This document shows, piece after piece, positions 16,846 through 24,853 of a stretch of 64,000 nt of DNA (positions within the stretch are counted from its first letter, which is position 1; each line of letters begins with the position of its first letter). Both the position numbers and the translations under genes were made by a program. The stretch covers positions 13,063 through 77,062 of the forward strand of contig JBFXEJ010000013.1 of assembly GCA_050180235.1 (NCBI GenBank). The letters run 5' to 3'. Under the pieces are notes generated by a model. That model ran no database searches and had not been told where the DNA came from. It worked only from the letters and a program-made list of their open reading frames with translations. This DNA comes from JAABRU01 sp050180235 (GTDB lineage: Bacteria > Desulfobacterota > Desulfobacteria > Desulfobacterales > Desulfococcaceae).

Positions 16846-17223
16846 ATGGATGCAGTTTCATTGGTGGAAGACAATGCCATCTGCAAAATGCTGGATCAGA
16901 AAAAAAATATGGAATTTTTTCTGTCTGTGTGCGTAGGCTGCGGCATGTGTGCGGAGAGCTGTTTTCTCTATGTCAACAATGACAGGGATCCCACTTATAT
17001 GCCATCCTACAAGGCAGTGCATTCCCTGGGCAAAATGTACCGGAAAAAGGGAAAGGTCAGCCGCGCGGAACTTGAAGAAATGAAGGATCTGCTTTGGAAC
17101 AAGTGCGTTCTGTGCACACGCTGCTACTGTCCTTTGGGCATCAGCATTCCCAGTATGATTTCCTGGGCCAGAAGCATCTGCCGATCCCAGGGGTTTTTTC
17201 GTGAATATGATCAGGCTGAGTGA
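16846..17223 (+). CDS. HdrC-like 2x[4Fe-4S] protein
   Basis: A 125-residue protein from ATG 16846 (CGGAGGA upstream), 19 bases after the cytochrome b gene. Two clusters are predicted, from C29/C32/C35/C39 (CVGCGMCAESC) and C87/C90/C93/C95 (CVLCTRCYCP). The second has only one residue between the last two cysteines instead of the usual three. There is no CCG (HdrB/D) domain, so this corresponds to HdrC or to the N-terminal part of TmcB/DsrK. It likely relays electrons from the membrane subunit to a cytoplasmic enzyme. Confidence 0.75.
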   Translation: MDAVSLVEDNAICKMLDQKKNMEFFLSVCVGCGMCAESCFLYVNNDRDPTYMPSYKAVHSLGKMYRKKGKVSRAELEEMKDLLWNKCVLCTRCYCPLGISIPSMISWARSICRSQGFFREYDQAE

Positions 17224-17263
17224 AAAATTCAGCAGAATATAAACAGAGATAAAGGAATATCTT

Positions 17264-17677
17264 ATGGACAGAATGTTGATCAGTGCCATTATTCTTTGGG
17301 TTCTTACCCTGACCGTTGTGCGCCTGGGGCCTGCGGTTGCCCCGCCCGAAGAAGCTGCTCCGGGCCGTGCGCCCGCGTTTTTTCCCCATGACAAACATAT
17401 GGAGGATGTGGGAGACTGCAAGGCATGTCACCACAGATATGAAAAAGGGGAAAATGTTCTGGATGAAAGTGAACTGGATGGCAGTGATGCCATGCGCTGC
17501 CGCACCTGCCATACAGCAGATGCCGAAGCTGATGCACGGCAGGCATTTCACCGCCAGTGCATTCAGTGTCACAGGATCATGGAAAAAGAGGGCAAAGCAT
17601 CCGGCCCCCGTACCTGCGGTCAGTGCCATCCGGCAAAAATGCCGGAAGAACCTGCTCCGCTTGCCATTGGACGATAA
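17264..17677 (+). CDS. Tetraheme cytochrome c (class III / TmcA-like)
   Basis: A 137-residue protein with an N-terminal hydrophobic segment (residues 4-25) that is a signal peptide or anchor. There are four CxxCH haem sites at 52-56, 79-83, 99-103 and 118-122, and extra His residues (HDKH, CHHRYE, FHRQC) for the second axial ligands. The spacing and size are those of cytochrome c3-type proteins such as TmcA. AAGGA precedes the ATG. It is third in the cluster and should sit on the periplasmic side, exchanging electrons with hydrogenase or formate dehydrogenase pools and the membrane subunit. Confidence 0.85.
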   Translation: MDRMLISAIILWVLTLTVVRLGPAVAPPEEAAPGRAPAFFPHDKHMEDVGDCKACHHRYEKGENVLDESELDGSDAMRCRTCHTADAEADARQAFHRQCIQCHRIMEKEGKASGPRTCGQCHPAKMPEEPAPLAIGR

Positions 17678-17715
17678 ACTGATTCCAAAATAAAAATATT
17701 CGGAGGATATATATA

Positions 17716-18429
17716 ATGGTAAAAGGAAAGAGAAAACCTTTTGAAGAAATCAAAGACATGGTCAAAAGGCACAGGAGAGTGCTGAACGTGGGCTGCGGCG
17801 GGTGCGTATCAGTCTGCTATGCAGGCGGAATGAAGGAAGTCAATATCCTCAATGATCAGTTGAGCGCTGTTTTCAAACAGGAAAATCATCCCTTTGTGAT
17901 TGACGGCTATACAGTGGAACGCCAGTGCAATCAGACTTTTCTGGCTGAACTCGATGATATTGCTCCCAAATATGAGGCCATGATTTCCATGGCCTGCGGC
18001 GCGGGATGCCAGTATCTGGCAGAAAGATTTCCCAAAATTCCGGTCTATCCGGCCATCAACACCATGTTCATCGGCGTGGACAAGGAAATCGGCATGTTTG
18101 AGGAAAGATGCCGTGCCTGCGGCAACTGTGTTCTGGGACTGACCGGCGGAATCTGTCCAGTCACCCGTTGTGCCAAAAGCCTTTTCAACGGCCCATGCGG
18201 AGGAACCAACCAGAAAAGCTGCGAAGTCAGCAAAGACATTCCCTGCGCGTGGTATGAAATTTATTTCCGGCTGAAAGAAATCGGCCAGTTGGACAATATT
18301 CTCAAGGTCAAGGAACCCATGGACTGGAAAAACACCACCCGCGGAGTTTTTGTTCAGGAAGGATATGAAGCCCGGTTCGCTCCCAAAGAAAAAGGCAAAC
18401 TCGGCGAGCTTATCAGCAGAATCCATTAA
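17716..18429 (+). CDS. MetV-like methylenetetrahydrofolate reductase C-terminal domain protein
   Basis: A 237-residue protein rich in cysteine: C27/C30/C34 (CGGCVSVC), CGAGCQY, then CRACGNC...CPVTRCAKSLFNGPCGG. This is the MTHFR C-terminal/MetV fold that binds Fe-S and zinc and partners MetF. In acetogens and sulfate reducers MetV normally sits next to metF, but no metF lies in this cluster. It follows the cytochrome c gene by about 38 bases and ends at a strong terminator, so the four genes form one unit. A membrane link to methylene-THF reduction or oxidation is a reasonable inference. Confidence 0.8.
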   Translation: MVKGKRKPFEEIKDMVKRHRRVLNVGCGGCVSVCYAGGMKEVNILNDQLSAVFKQENHPFVIDGYTVERQCNQTFLAELDDIAPKYEAMISMACGAGCQYLAERFPKIPVYPAINTMFIGVDKEIGMFEERCRACGNCVLGLTGGICPVTRCAKSLFNGPCGGTNQKSCEVSKDIPCAWYEIYFRLKEIGQLDNILKVKEPMDWKNTTRGVFVQEGYEARFAPKEKGKLGELISRIH

Positions 18430-18450
18430 TCAGGTTTTCCGTTCTCACAT

Positions 18451-18485
18451 AAAAAAGGCCGTCCGGTTTGTCCGAACGGCCTTTT
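18451..18485 (+). terminator. Rho-independent terminator after metV-like gene
   Basis: The stem AAGGCCGTCCGG / TCCGAACGGCCTT has a TTTG loop, preceded by A6 and followed by T4, so it could work in both directions. It closes the cytochrome b to MetV operon. Confidence 0.85.
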
Positions 18486-18712
18486 GGGATATAAAATCCG
18501 GCAGTATTTTCGAAAAATTGGCATAAAATTTACATTTCCGCTAATATGCAAAACTGTATGTTAGTCGGAAAAAAATTATAACAACTGGTTATATCCTCCA
18601 AAAAAAGGACTCTTGATGTTTGATGATTTTACAGCGTTTTTTCAGGAAAATGTAGTATCTTCCTATGCTTCATACGCTGACAAATAATACCCTATATAAA
18701 GCAGAGGTTAAT

Positions 18713-19108
18713 ATGAGACTACTTGAAACAAAAGCATTTTTTGATATAAAAAAACCAATAGTCATTATATCTGGTGATGTTAGTACAGGTAAAACTCCCT
18801 ATGCGAAAAAGATAGAAACAATTGGAAAGGAAAAAGGAATAAATATATCTATCTATGATCATGATATTTTTGATCTGCCAAATGCAAAAAAAATTAATTC
18901 TGCCTCAAAGAAAAAATTATTTCAAATCATCAATGAAGTAAATCAAAATGATTCTATTGATATGGCAGTTATAACTATAGGGACTGGGTGTAATAGCGGC
19001 AGAAATTTTACGATTGAAATTTTGGGGCATGGGTTTAACGCTATGCGTTTTTTTCAACTCTTATTCGATGATGAGATTGAACGGGCCAAAAAGTGCATAG
19101 CTACTTGA
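18713..19108 (+). CDS. Small P-loop protein of unknown function
   Basis: A 131-residue protein from ATG 18713 (AGAGG upstream; the frame opens at 18665). A Walker A motif is seen at about residues 20-27 (GDVSTGKT) within VIISGDVSTGKTPYAKKIE. The rest is helical, with an 'AVITIGTGCNSGRN' strand. The gene is very AT-rich compared with its left neighbours, indicating foreign origin. No family is recognised; a small NTPase or nucleotide-kinase-like protein is possible. Confidence 0.55.
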   Translation: MRLLETKAFFDIKKPIVIISGDVSTGKTPYAKKIETIGKEKGINISIYDHDIFDLPNAKKINSASKKKLFQIINEVNQNDSIDMAVITIGTGCNSGRNFTIEILGHGFNAMRFFQLLFDDEIERAKKCIAT

Positions 19109-19181
19109 AATATTGTAATGTGGTGAGGTAGTGAATCCACCCGATATTTAACCTATCTTTAAAAATGATTAAATATCAGAC

Positions 19182-19346
19182 TATAATGTTTCAACTTTTG
19201 TTTTTTATGGCACAAAAACTGCCTGCCGTCAGGAACATGTTTTTTCGACCTGTCCGAAGGTTTTTTCAGATCAGAAAGGATGATTTTTTCCGTCCGGACT
19301 GCTTTGCAAAAGTCATGCCCAAAAAAACCAAAGTTGAAATATTATA
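19182..19346. repeat. MITE-like element with ~31-bp terminal inverted repeats
   Basis: The left end starts TATAATGTTTCAACTTTTG; the right end inverted reads TATAATATTTCAACTTTGG. Arms match at about 27 of 31 positions and enclose ~100 bases of non-coding, T-rich sequence. It lies between the P-loop orphan and the methyltransferase. Confidence 0.55.
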
Positions 19347-19392
19347 ATTGGAATAAGCAACGAAATACAAAATTTTTCCATATAGTTGAAAT

Positions 19393-20694
19393 ATGATTTA
19401 TTCGAAACGAAATTTAGAACTGGAATTTTTTCCAGAAGTGGTAAAGGCTGAGCAGGACTACTCTGCAACCTTTGCTGGTAACATGAGTATGCCGATTCAC
19501 AAATGGTATAGATACACAGCGGGTTTCTCAGCGATTTGGGCAAAAAATCTTATCAGGGAGCAGAAAGCAAACGGACGGAGAAGAGTGATTGACCCCTTTG
19601 CAGGTTCAGGAACAGTTTTACTGGAAAGCGAATTTGAGGGGGTTGGATCATATGGCATTGAAGCACACCCATATATTTACCGGATTGCCAAAGCAAAACT
19701 TAATTGGAATTTTCCTTCTGACAAATTCAGAGCAGAAGCATTTGCATTACTTCGCAATGCAAAAAAAAAATCAGTCACTCAAACAGAATTTCCAAAACTG
19801 ATTGCAAGTTGCTATCCGCTTGACATTATCCAAAAATTAGAGGCACTCAAGCAGACATGGCTTGAAACAGAACAAGAAGAAGAAATAAAAAATTTCAACT
19901 GGTTTGTCATCACTTCAATTCTTCGGATTACTTCTCCTGTTGGAACAGCGCAGTGGCAATACATTCAGCCGAACAAAACAAAATCAAAAGTGATTGATCC
20001 ATTTGTTGCATTTGAGACAAAGGTAAATGACATGTATCTTGACATGAGGCAAACACAAAACCGTTCCATGAATGTTGTTGATTCAATAATTATAAACGAA
20101 GATGCAAGAAACATTCAGTCAATTCCTGATAATTGGGGTGATTTAGTAATTACATCACCACCTTATGCAAATAACTATGACTATGCGGATGCGACACGGC
20201 TTGAAATGACTTTTTGGGGAGATATAAATGGCTGGGCTGACTTGCAGGATAATGTAAGAAAACATTTAGTGAGAGCTTGCACACAGCATGTTTCAAAACT
20301 GGGTGATGAAATTGACAGCATACTTTCCGATCCTATATTGCGACCAATTCAAAGTGAATTGCAAGAGGTTTATGAAGCACTTAAGATTGAACGAATGAAA
20401 CACGGAGGCAAAAAGAATTACCATTTTATGATTGCTGCCTACTTCACAGACCTCGCAGATGTGTTTCGCTCACTTCGCAGAGTAACAAGCAAAAACGCTT
20501 TAATGTGTTTTATCATTGGCGATTCTGCACCTTACGGAATTTATGTTCCCGTTGACAAGTGGTTAGGTGAGTTGGCAATTTCGGCAGGGTTCAGCAATTA
20601 CACTTTTGAAAAACTTCGTGACAGAAATACGAAATGGAAAAACAGAAAACACAAAGTACCTTTACATGAAGGACGGCTTTGGATTAACAGTTAA
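19393..20694 (+). CDS. DNA methyltransferase (TSPPY type)
   Basis: A 433-residue AdoMet-dependent DNA methylase. The AdoMet motif DPFAGSGT is at residues 67-74 and the catalytic TSPPY at 254-258, followed by YANNYDYADATR. SPPY-type catalytic motifs occur in N4-cytosine and some N6-adenine enzymes. The first half before DPFAGSGT includes a small N-terminal domain. Its stop is four bases before the next gene, which is a frameshifted, probable cognate restriction enzyme. Base composition is AT-rich. It likely forms a type II restriction-modification pair acquired by transfer. Confidence 0.8.
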   Translation: MIYSKRNLELEFFPEVVKAEQDYSATFAGNMSMPIHKWYRYTAGFSAIWAKNLIREQKANGRRRVIDPFAGSGTVLLESEFEGVGSYGIEAHPYIYRIAKAKLNWNFPSDKFRAEAFALLRNAKKKSVTQTEFPKLIASCYPLDIIQKLEALKQTWLETEQEEEIKNFNWFVITSILRITSPVGTAQWQYIQPNKTKSKVIDPFVAFETKVNDMYLDMRQTQNRSMNVVDSIIINEDARNIQSIPDNWGDLVITSPPYANNYDYADATRLEMTFWGDINGWADLQDNVRKHLVRACTQHVSKLGDEIDSILSDPILRPIQSELQEVYEALKIERMKHGGKKNYHFMIAAYFTDLADVFRSLRRVTSKNALMCFIIGDSAPYGIYVPVDKWLGELAISAGFSNYTFEKLRDRNTKWKNRKHKVPLHEGRLWINS

Positions 20695-20698
20695 AACT

Positions 20699-21552
20699 AT
20701 GGCAGAGTCATTATCACATAAATTTGGACAAATCATCGGAGACCTTTTAGAATTGGCTATTCAGCCACATCTTGAAAACTTTTCAAAAGGGCATAACCTT
20801 TTTCTGGATAAGAAAGGTGAACGGAAAGCAAGAGCAGGCAAAAAAGTTTCTTGGACAGATGGAAAAAACAATAAGCACGATTTAGATTTTGTGCTTGAAA
20901 GACATGGCACAGAAAATGAAATCGGGGTACCTGTTGCATTCATTGAATCCGCTTGGAGGCGTTACACCAAACATTCACGGAACAAGGCACAGGAAATTCA
21001 GGGCGCAATAGTTCCACTCACTGAAAAGTATAAAAATTCATCTCCGTTTGTGGGTGTTGTTTTAGCAGGTGTATTTACAGAAGGTTCATTAACCCAGCTT
21101 AAATCGCTTGGTTTTGGAGTTTTGTATTTCCCTTACGATACGTCATAAAAGCGTTTGATAAGTTCGGTATAAACGCAATGTTTGACGAGAGAACATCTGA
21201 AGAAGATTTCAGAAATAAAATTGACAGTTGGTATAATCTCAAAGATAAAAATGGTGTTGCAGTTGAACTTATTGAATTGAATAAAAACAGCGTTAATGAG
21301 TTTTTTACATTGCTTACTCAATCCGTTTCTCGTTTCATTGAACGGGTAATCATTGTTCCTCTGCATGGACAGGAATCAGTTTCAGTTTCTATCACAGAAG
21401 CAATTGATTTCCTTAAAAAATATTCGGAGAATAAGCCAAAACTGCCATTAGCGAAATATGAAATCATTATCCGCTACAACACAGGCGACAGAATAGAAGC
21501 AAGTTTCAGGGATAAGAAAAACACTATAAAATTTTTAGAGACATATATCTAA
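20699..21552 (+). pseudogene. Frameshifted probable restriction endonuclease
   Basis: Two frames read as one protein. The first (ATG 20699) runs 149 residues and ends at TAA 21146. The second continues from about 21142 in the next frame (VIKAFDKFGINAMFDERTS...) to 21552. A single-base loss near 21141-21142 (GATACGTCATA, expected GATACGGTCATA) explains the break. Repaired length is about 284 residues. The first part has an acidic pair DLDF...VAFIESAW compatible with a PD-(D/E)xK nuclease core. The position straight after the methyltransferase supports a restriction enzyme. The second part alone starts at ATG 21178 and could make a fragment. An assembly error cannot be excluded. Confidence 0.6.
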
Positions 21553-21635
21553 CAGGCATACGTGAGGTCGGATTTTAACAGCGGACATTCTTGGGAAATT
21601 CATAAATATCAATAATAACCCACAAAAATAAAAAA

Positions 21636-21785
21636 ATGTGTAACAAGAAGCGCTGTCCCTTGACGCCAAAAAGCGGAGCAGGTGAGAGAGCCATTGTTGT
21701 CGGACCGGCAACAGGCGGACTGATTGAAATCCTCTGCCCGTTTGGTGCGAATCATCTAACCTGTTTACATCATAAAAAGAGATAA
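21636..21785 (+). CDS. Possible small ORF (49 aa)
   Basis: ATG at 21636 opens a 49-codon frame with an ordered, coding-like composition (MCNKKRCPLTP..., ERAIVVGPATGGLIEILCPF). No ribosome-binding site is seen, so it may instead be a remnant of a larger gene. The GC content is higher than the flanking AT-rich DNA. The rest of 21553-22248 holds a MITE-like element and no other gene. Confidence 0.3.
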   Translation: MCNKKRCPLTPKSGAGERAIVVGPATGGLIEILCPFGANHLTCLHHKKR

Positions 21786-21888
21786 TAAAAATGACATCCG
21801 TTTTTAAAAGTGTTTATGAAAATGCCATATCCCTGACTGACTGATGAAAATTTTAAACCTGAAGGAAGGATACGAATTCAAAACTCTC

Positions 21889-21980
21889 ATACCAATTCAC
21901 CATTGAAAACATACTTATGAAACACACCCCTGCCCCTCTCAGGAGGGGATTTTCTGAAAAAATCAATGGAGAATTGGTAT
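21889..21980. repeat. 92-bp MITE-like element, ATACCAATTC family
   Basis: Ends ATACCAATTCACCATTGA and TCAATGGAGAATTGGTAT, with a central CCCCTCTCAGGAGGGG stem. A copy of the same length at 56851-56942 differs at about five positions. It lies upstream of the MBL-fold gene. Confidence 0.7.
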
Positions 21981-22248
21981 CATCATTACGGCTGGCTTCC
22001 CTGAACCGGTTTTCTGCTTTACGGGGCATATTAAGTGAAGACAAAGATTTGACACAGCAATAGAATTTCTGGTAGTGGGACTTCTGATGCTGATTACTGT
22101 AAGGGCGGCTCCTGTGGCCTCCTTTTGGAAAACGGGCAGGCATAGGGGCGGTTTTTCCGTCAGTAAAAAAGAACCATTACCCAAAAAACAAAACAGAATC
22201 CCGGAAAGTGTGTCCGGGGTTCATAAATGAATCATTGGGGGAGGGAAA

Positions 22249-23085
22249 ATGAAAGTCCGTCTTACAGTTATCTGTGAAAATTCAGTGGGTCTTCCTTTTA
22301 AGGTTGTGGGAGAACACGGTTTTGCCTGTTATGTGGAAACAGAAAAAGGCAAATGGCTTTTTGATACCGGCCAGGGATTTGGCATTTTGCAGAATTCCAT
22401 TGCGCTGCAAAAGGATCTTCGGCAGATCGAATCTGTCATGATCAGCCACGGTCATTATGACCATACCGGAGGACTGCCCACGGTGCTTGGTCTAAGGGGA
22501 AAAGTGGATGTGTACGCTCATCCGGAAATATTCACCGAACGCTATATCGTTTTTGGCGGGGTGAAACGGGACATTGGCATTCCCTTCCGCCGGTGCTATC
22601 TGGAATCTCTGGGCGCGAATTTCCGTCTTAACAGAGAGATGACCGAAGTCGGCCACGGCATATGGCTTACAGGTGAAATTCCCCGCAAAACCGCATTTGA
22701 AAAAGGCGATGCCAATATGGCGGCGTGTATGCCCGACGGCAGCATTGTGCAGCCTGATCCCATAAAAGATGATCTGTCCATGCTTGTGGAATCGGACAAA
22801 GGACTGATTCTGGTTCTGGGATGCGCACACGCGGGGCTGGTGAACATTCTCAATTATGTTATTGAGAAAACAGGAAAAGACCGGATTTATGCCATTATCG
22901 GAGGTACGCATCTGGGATTCTGCTCTGATGAGCAGTTTGAGGAAACCGTAAAAGCCATTGACCGCTATCATATTGAAAAAATTGGCGTATCCCACTGCAC
23001 CGGACTTATAAACGCAGCCCGGCTCCATGCCATATTCAAAGAGCGGTTTTTCTTCGGGTGTGTGGGTTCAGTGCTGGAAGGGTAG
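22249..23085 (+). CDS. MBL-fold metallohydrolase (dihydropterin synthase-like subfamily)
   Basis: A 278-residue metallo-beta-lactamase fold protein. The metal motif SHGHYDHTGG is at about 65-74; later ligands are seen in GCAHAGLVNIL and GGTHLG. The N-terminus (VICENSVGLP...GFACYVET) places it in the family annotated as 7,8-dihydropterin-6-yl-methyl-4-(beta-D-ribofuranosyl)aminobenzene 5'-phosphate synthase-like. That activity is known only for archaeal members. GGGAGGG precedes the ATG. Its stop touches the start of a sigma-54 activator, so the two are co-expressed. Confidence 0.8.
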   Translation: MKVRLTVICENSVGLPFKVVGEHGFACYVETEKGKWLFDTGQGFGILQNSIALQKDLRQIESVMISHGHYDHTGGLPTVLGLRGKVDVYAHPEIFTERYIVFGGVKRDIGIPFRRCYLESLGANFRLNREMTEVGHGIWLTGEIPRKTAFEKGDANMAACMPDGSIVQPDPIKDDLSMLVESDKGLILVLGCAHAGLVNILNYVIEKTGKDRIYAIIGGTHLGFCSDEQFEETVKAIDRYHIEKIGVSHCTGLINAARLHAIFKERFFFGCVGSVLEG

Positions 23086-24582
23086 ATGAAGAAAGAACTC
23101 AGCACACAGGAGCGGGAATTTTTTTCCATGGTCAAAGAAGCCACTTTTGTCAATCCTTTTATTGACAGGCGCAGGGAACTGGATTTGCAGATCATTGGCG
23201 CATCCGAATCCATGCCGGAGCAGATACGGGTGCGCAGACTCACGACAGAAGTGCAGAACCGGATCAGCCGGCTGGAGCAAAGCGGAGTGAGGAACATCAC
23301 CCAGTTTTCCGGCGCAGACCGTTCCCTGATGGAAGTGGTGTTTCTGTTTGATTTTTTTCACCAGTTTCTGCTGCGGTTTGACCGTGTGATATTAGAGCAG
23401 AACAAAGCCGGGGAAAAATCCGTGAAAGTGCCTTTCTGGAAAGAGGCATTTTCCCTTTTGCAGCAAAGGGATTTTGGAGAAAAGGAAATCCGCCATTATT
23501 TTGCTCTCTGCTATCAACTGCGCCGGGCCTATTATTTCATCAAACACAGTCTCATTGGCCGCAGTGCGTGCATGAAAACCCTGCGGGGCAATCTGTGGAA
23601 CAATGTGTTCACCCATGATATTGGCCTGTACAATATTTACATGTGGAACAGGATGGAGGATTTTTCCACCCTGATTCTGGGTGAAACCGGCACAGGAAAG
23701 GGAAGCTCTGCCATGTCTGTCGGGCGTTCGGGTTTTATTCCCTTTGATGAGAAAAAAGAATGCTTTGCCGAAAGTTTTGTGACTTCCTTTGTGTCCCTCA
23801 ATCTGTCCCAGTTTCCTGAAACCCTGATTGAATCTGAGCTGTTCGGACACCGCAAGGGAGCGTTCACAGGCGCAACTGAGGATTACAAAGGCATTTTTGA
23901 CCGTTGCAGTCCCTATGGCTCTGTTTTCATGGATGAAGTGGGCGAGGTTTCTGTTCCCGTGCAGATCAAACTGCTGCAGATTCTACAGGAGCGCACCTAC
24001 TGCCCGGTGGGAAGTCATCAGAAACAGCGGTTTCAGGGCAGAGTGATTGCAGCCACCAACCGGGATTTCCGGGAAATGCGCAAAAAAGGACTGCTGCGGG
24101 ATGATTTTTTCTACCGGCTTTGTTCAGATATGATCACTGTCCCGCCCCTGCGCCAGCGCATTCAGGAAGATCCGGAGGAACTGGATGATCTGCTTTCCCA
24201 CACAGTGGAGCGCATTGTGGGAAATCCCTCTCCGGAACTGACGGACATGGTGAAACAGGTGATTTCTGCACAGTTGGGAATGGAATATCCCTGGCCCGGC
24301 AATGTGCGGGAACTGGAGCAGTGCGTGCGCCGCATCCTGCTCAAACGCCAGTATGAAGGCGATTACCGGCATACGGCTCCGGATCTGTATTCCCGGCTGA
24401 CTGATGGCATGGAAAAAGGAAATCTGGACGCGCAGGCTCTGCTGTCCGGTTACTGCACGTTGCTGTGGAAAAGACTGGGAACCTATGAGGCCGTGTCCCG
24501 TCAGACTGGGCTGGATCGGCGCACTGTGAAAAAACATATTCTGGAATGGCAAAAAAACGGAGAGGAAGATGAGGTCTCATAA
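23086..24582 (+). CDS. Sigma-54-dependent transcriptional activator
   Basis: A 498-residue enhancer-binding protein. Residues ~1-195 form an N-terminal domain without receiver aspartates. The AAA+ domain follows: Walker A GETGTGKG near 203, GAFTGA near 265, Walker B VFMDEVGE and the RDDFFYRL motif. The Walker A to GAFTGA gap has an extra segment of about 25 residues (GFIPFDEKKECFAES). A C-terminal Fis-like helix-turn-helix (YEAVSRQTGLDRRTVKKHI) binds DNA. It begins directly after the MBL gene stop. Its targets are unknown; no -24/-12 promoter is seen next to it. Confidence 0.85.
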   Translation: MKKELSTQEREFFSMVKEATFVNPFIDRRRELDLQIIGASESMPEQIRVRRLTTEVQNRISRLEQSGVRNITQFSGADRSLMEVVFLFDFFHQFLLRFDRVILEQNKAGEKSVKVPFWKEAFSLLQQRDFGEKEIRHYFALCYQLRRAYYFIKHSLIGRSACMKTLRGNLWNNVFTHDIGLYNIYMWNRMEDFSTLILGETGTGKGSSAMSVGRSGFIPFDEKKECFAESFVTSFVSLNLSQFPETLIESELFGHRKGAFTGATEDYKGIFDRCSPYGSVFMDEVGEVSVPVQIKLLQILQERTYCPVGSHQKQRFQGRVIAATNRDFREMRKKGLLRDDFFYRLCSDMITVPPLRQRIQEDPEELDDLLSHTVERIVGNPSPELTDMVKQVISAQLGMEYPWPGNVRELEQCVRRILLKRQYEGDYRHTAPDLYSRLTDGMEKGNLDAQALLSGYCTLLWKRLGTYEAVSRQTGLDRRTVKKHILEWQKNGEEDEVS

Positions 24583-24631
24583 TTTTTAGTCTTTTTTGCA
24601 TGAGATCGGATGAGGCGGGGATGGTATGAAT

Positions 24632-24662
24632 AAAAAAAGCCCGATCTGAATCAGATCGGGCT
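24632..24662 (-). terminator. Rho-independent terminator of the tRNA-Asn gene
   Basis: The stem AGCCCGATCTGA / TCAGATCGGGCT is followed on the minus strand by seven T residues. It lies eleven bases past the tRNA 3' end. Confidence 0.85.
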
Positions 24663-24672
24663 GGGATAATCA

Positions 24673-24748
24673 TGGCTCCCCAGCACGGACTTGAACCGCG
24701 GACACGGTGGTTAACAGCCACCTGCTCTGCCGACTGAGCTACTGGGGA
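24673..24748 (-). tRNA. tRNA-Asn (anticodon GTT)
   Basis: A 76-base tRNA on the minus strand: acceptor TCCCCAG/CTGGGGA, D-arm GCTCAGTCGGCAGAGC, anticodon stem-loop GGTGGCTGTTAACCACC with GTT anticodon, and TTCAAGT loop. The discriminator is G and the 3' CCA is encoded (24673-24675). Confidence 0.95.
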
Positions 24749-24767
24749 TCAGCAAAAGAACATTCAA

Positions 24768-24796
24768 TCTATAACCGAAAAGCCGTTCAAAGTCAA
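24768..24796 (-). promoter_or_regulatory. Sigma-70 promoter of the tRNA-Asn gene
   Basis: On the minus strand TTGACT (24796-24791), 17 bases, TATAGA (24773-24768), about 20 bases ahead of the tRNA. An A/T-rich tract lies just upstream of the -35. Confidence 0.75.
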
Positions 24797-24853
24797 GAAA
24801 AAATTTTTTTTTCTGCTTCAAAAGGAAAAACAGTCATGTGAAAATGTTTTCTG

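Noticed and set aside
16116..17677. Calling the cluster a true Tmc complex
   Set aside because: The HdrD/TmcB-type CCG domain and tmcD are missing, so only similarity to Tmc subunits is claimed.
19165..19347. 60-codon ORF before the methyltransferase
   Set aside because: It coincides almost exactly with an element bounded by inverted repeats, so the open frame is fortuitous.
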